A DNA stretch of 64,000 bases from Ferrimonas sediminum. Lineage in GTDB: Bacteria > Pseudomonadota > Gammaproteobacteria > Enterobacterales > Shewanellaceae. Numbering within the stretch: position 1 is the first letter of the stretch; every line of letters begins with the position of its first letter. The translations under genes were made by a program, and so were the position numbers. The stretch spans positions 38,786 through 102,785 of the forward strand of contig NZ_FNEM01000017.1 of assembly GCF_900100175.1 (NCBI RefSeq), read 5' to 3'. Below are positions 63,553 to 64,000 of this stretch, piece by piece. The notes below the pieces were generated by a model. The model ran no database searches. It saw only the letters and a list, made by a program, of their open reading frames with translations, and was not told the origin of the DNA.

Positions 63553-64000
63553 GGCGTTGTTGAACAAATCCTGGGGAACCATCTGACAGTTCGTTGATCT
63601 GATCCCGAGACCATCAATCCGGGAGTAATGTCATGAGCAAGTCGAACCGCAAGATCATCAACTGGAAGCAGTACAACGATGCCTTGGTCAACCGAGGTTC
63701 ACTGACCTTCTGGCTTGATGAAGATGCAGTCGGTAAGTGGCGCTGTCAGGAATACCACGGTGGCCGAGGCCGGGGCTTCGAATACAGCGACTCAGCCATC
63801 GAAACCGCCTTGATGCTTAAAGGGATTTTTGGCCTGTCCCTGAGAGCAACCGAGGGCTTCATTAACTCATTGTTTGAGCTGATGGGTGTGCCGCTAAAGT
63901 CCCCGGATTACAGCAGCATCAGCAAGCGTGCTAAGACGGTCGAAGTTAAGTACCGAAACCCCTGTCGTGGCTCGGTTGCCCATTTGGTTATCGATGCCAC
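63553..64000 (+). mobile_element. IS5 family (IS903 group) insertion sequence, partial
   Basis: The left inverted repeat starts at GGCGTTGTTGAACAAATC, close to the IS903 end GGCTTTGTTGAATAAATC. The element continues past the window, so its right end and target duplication cannot be seen. Confidence 0.85.
63633..64000 (+). CDS. IS903-type transposase, 3' partial
   Basis: The first 122 residues are visible: NWKQYNDALVNRGSLTFWLD, DSAIETALMLKGIFGLSLRA, SPDYSSISKRAKTVEV and HLVIDAT, matching IS903/IS5 transposases. The HLVID Asp is the first residue of the DDE triad. ATG 63633 has GGGAG 9 bases upstream. The frame is open to the end of the window. Confidence 0.9.
   Translation, partial: MSKSNRKIINWKQYNDALVNRGSLTFWLDEDAVGKWRCQEYHGGRGRGFEYSDSAIETALMLKGIFGLSLRATEGFINSLFELMGVPLKSPDYSSISKRAKTVEVKYRNPCRGSVAHLVIDA

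Noticed and set aside
1..64000. tRNA or rRNA genes and CRISPR arrays.
   Set aside because: None was recognised on either strand; the only stable RNA identified is ffs.

Overview
The window comes from a marine-type gammaproteobacterium of the Alteromonadales, close to Ferrimonas or Shewanella. This is an inference from gene content and order: a split trpE/trpG/trpD with fused trpCF, a trp-yciV-yciO-scpAB-rluB-yciK-sohB neighbourhood, DUF3360, DUF2982 and DUF3094 proteins, and a VolA/Pla-1-type lipase. Most of the DNA is GC-rich housekeeping sequence. Two places look foreign or rearranged: the 3' part of xthA with the AT-rich gap after it (2.4-3.06 kb), and the last 2.7 kb beyond the SRP RNA gene.

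Layout. 1-3.9 kb: end of a DUF3360 membrane protein, a GcvR-like ACT protein, a MarR-type regulator, xthA and a YciI protein. 4.0-17.2 kb: a complete Tad (Flp pilus) locus on the minus strand, read flp, tadV, AAA ATPase, rcpC, rcpA, lipoprotein, tadG, two tadE-like genes, tadZ, tadA, tadB, tadC, tadD. A decayed second flp lies between tadV and the ATPase gene. 17.4-19.6 kb: an L,D-transpeptidase overlapping an AraC regulator. 19.7-28.2 kb: yciB, then a trp operon headed by a type I-beta DAHP synthase and controlled by a Trp-rich leader peptide and attenuator. 28.5-39.8 kb: yciV, yciO, scpA, scpB, rluB, a GGDEF/EAL protein, yciK, a lipase and sohB. 39.9-44.9 kb: a SWIM/SNF2 helicase and a receiver-TPR protein. 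45.2-50.7 kb: a sulfate assimilation operon, cysD-cysN-transporter-cysC-cysQ. 50.8-60.9 kb: a UPF0149/SEC-C protein, a small secreted protein, a second DAHP synthase, a DUF3094 protein, a ROK kinase, an ElyC/YdcF protein, a DUF2982 protein, galU, comEA and a DASS transporter. 61.1-64 kb: the 4.5S/SRP RNA gene with transposon debris, a methyltransferase gene, and a gene broken by an IS903-type element.

The main discovery is a family of six small RNA genes between 50.67 and 55.04 kb. Four are in tandem (53.0-53.7 kb), one lies 1.3 kb further on, and one is inverted at the 3' end of cysQ. Every copy has a sigma-E-like promoter (GAACTT or GAACTA, exactly 16 nt, then TCTATA or TCTGAC), a conserved start near GTAAC, a TTTCATCATCATCTC core and a GC-rich hairpin ending in 8-9 T. 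The core and promoter type resemble MicA, the sigma-E-dependent outer-membrane-protein regulator of enterobacteria, here apparently multiplied.

The second discovery is directly downstream of ffs. Three TnsB-like repeats 21-22 bp apart lead into the first 52 codons of a tnsA gene, which is the layout of a Tn7-like right end. The ffs gene is a known attachment site for Tn7-like elements, including those carrying type I-F3 CRISPR-Cas. Only this end and a tnsA stub remain visible.
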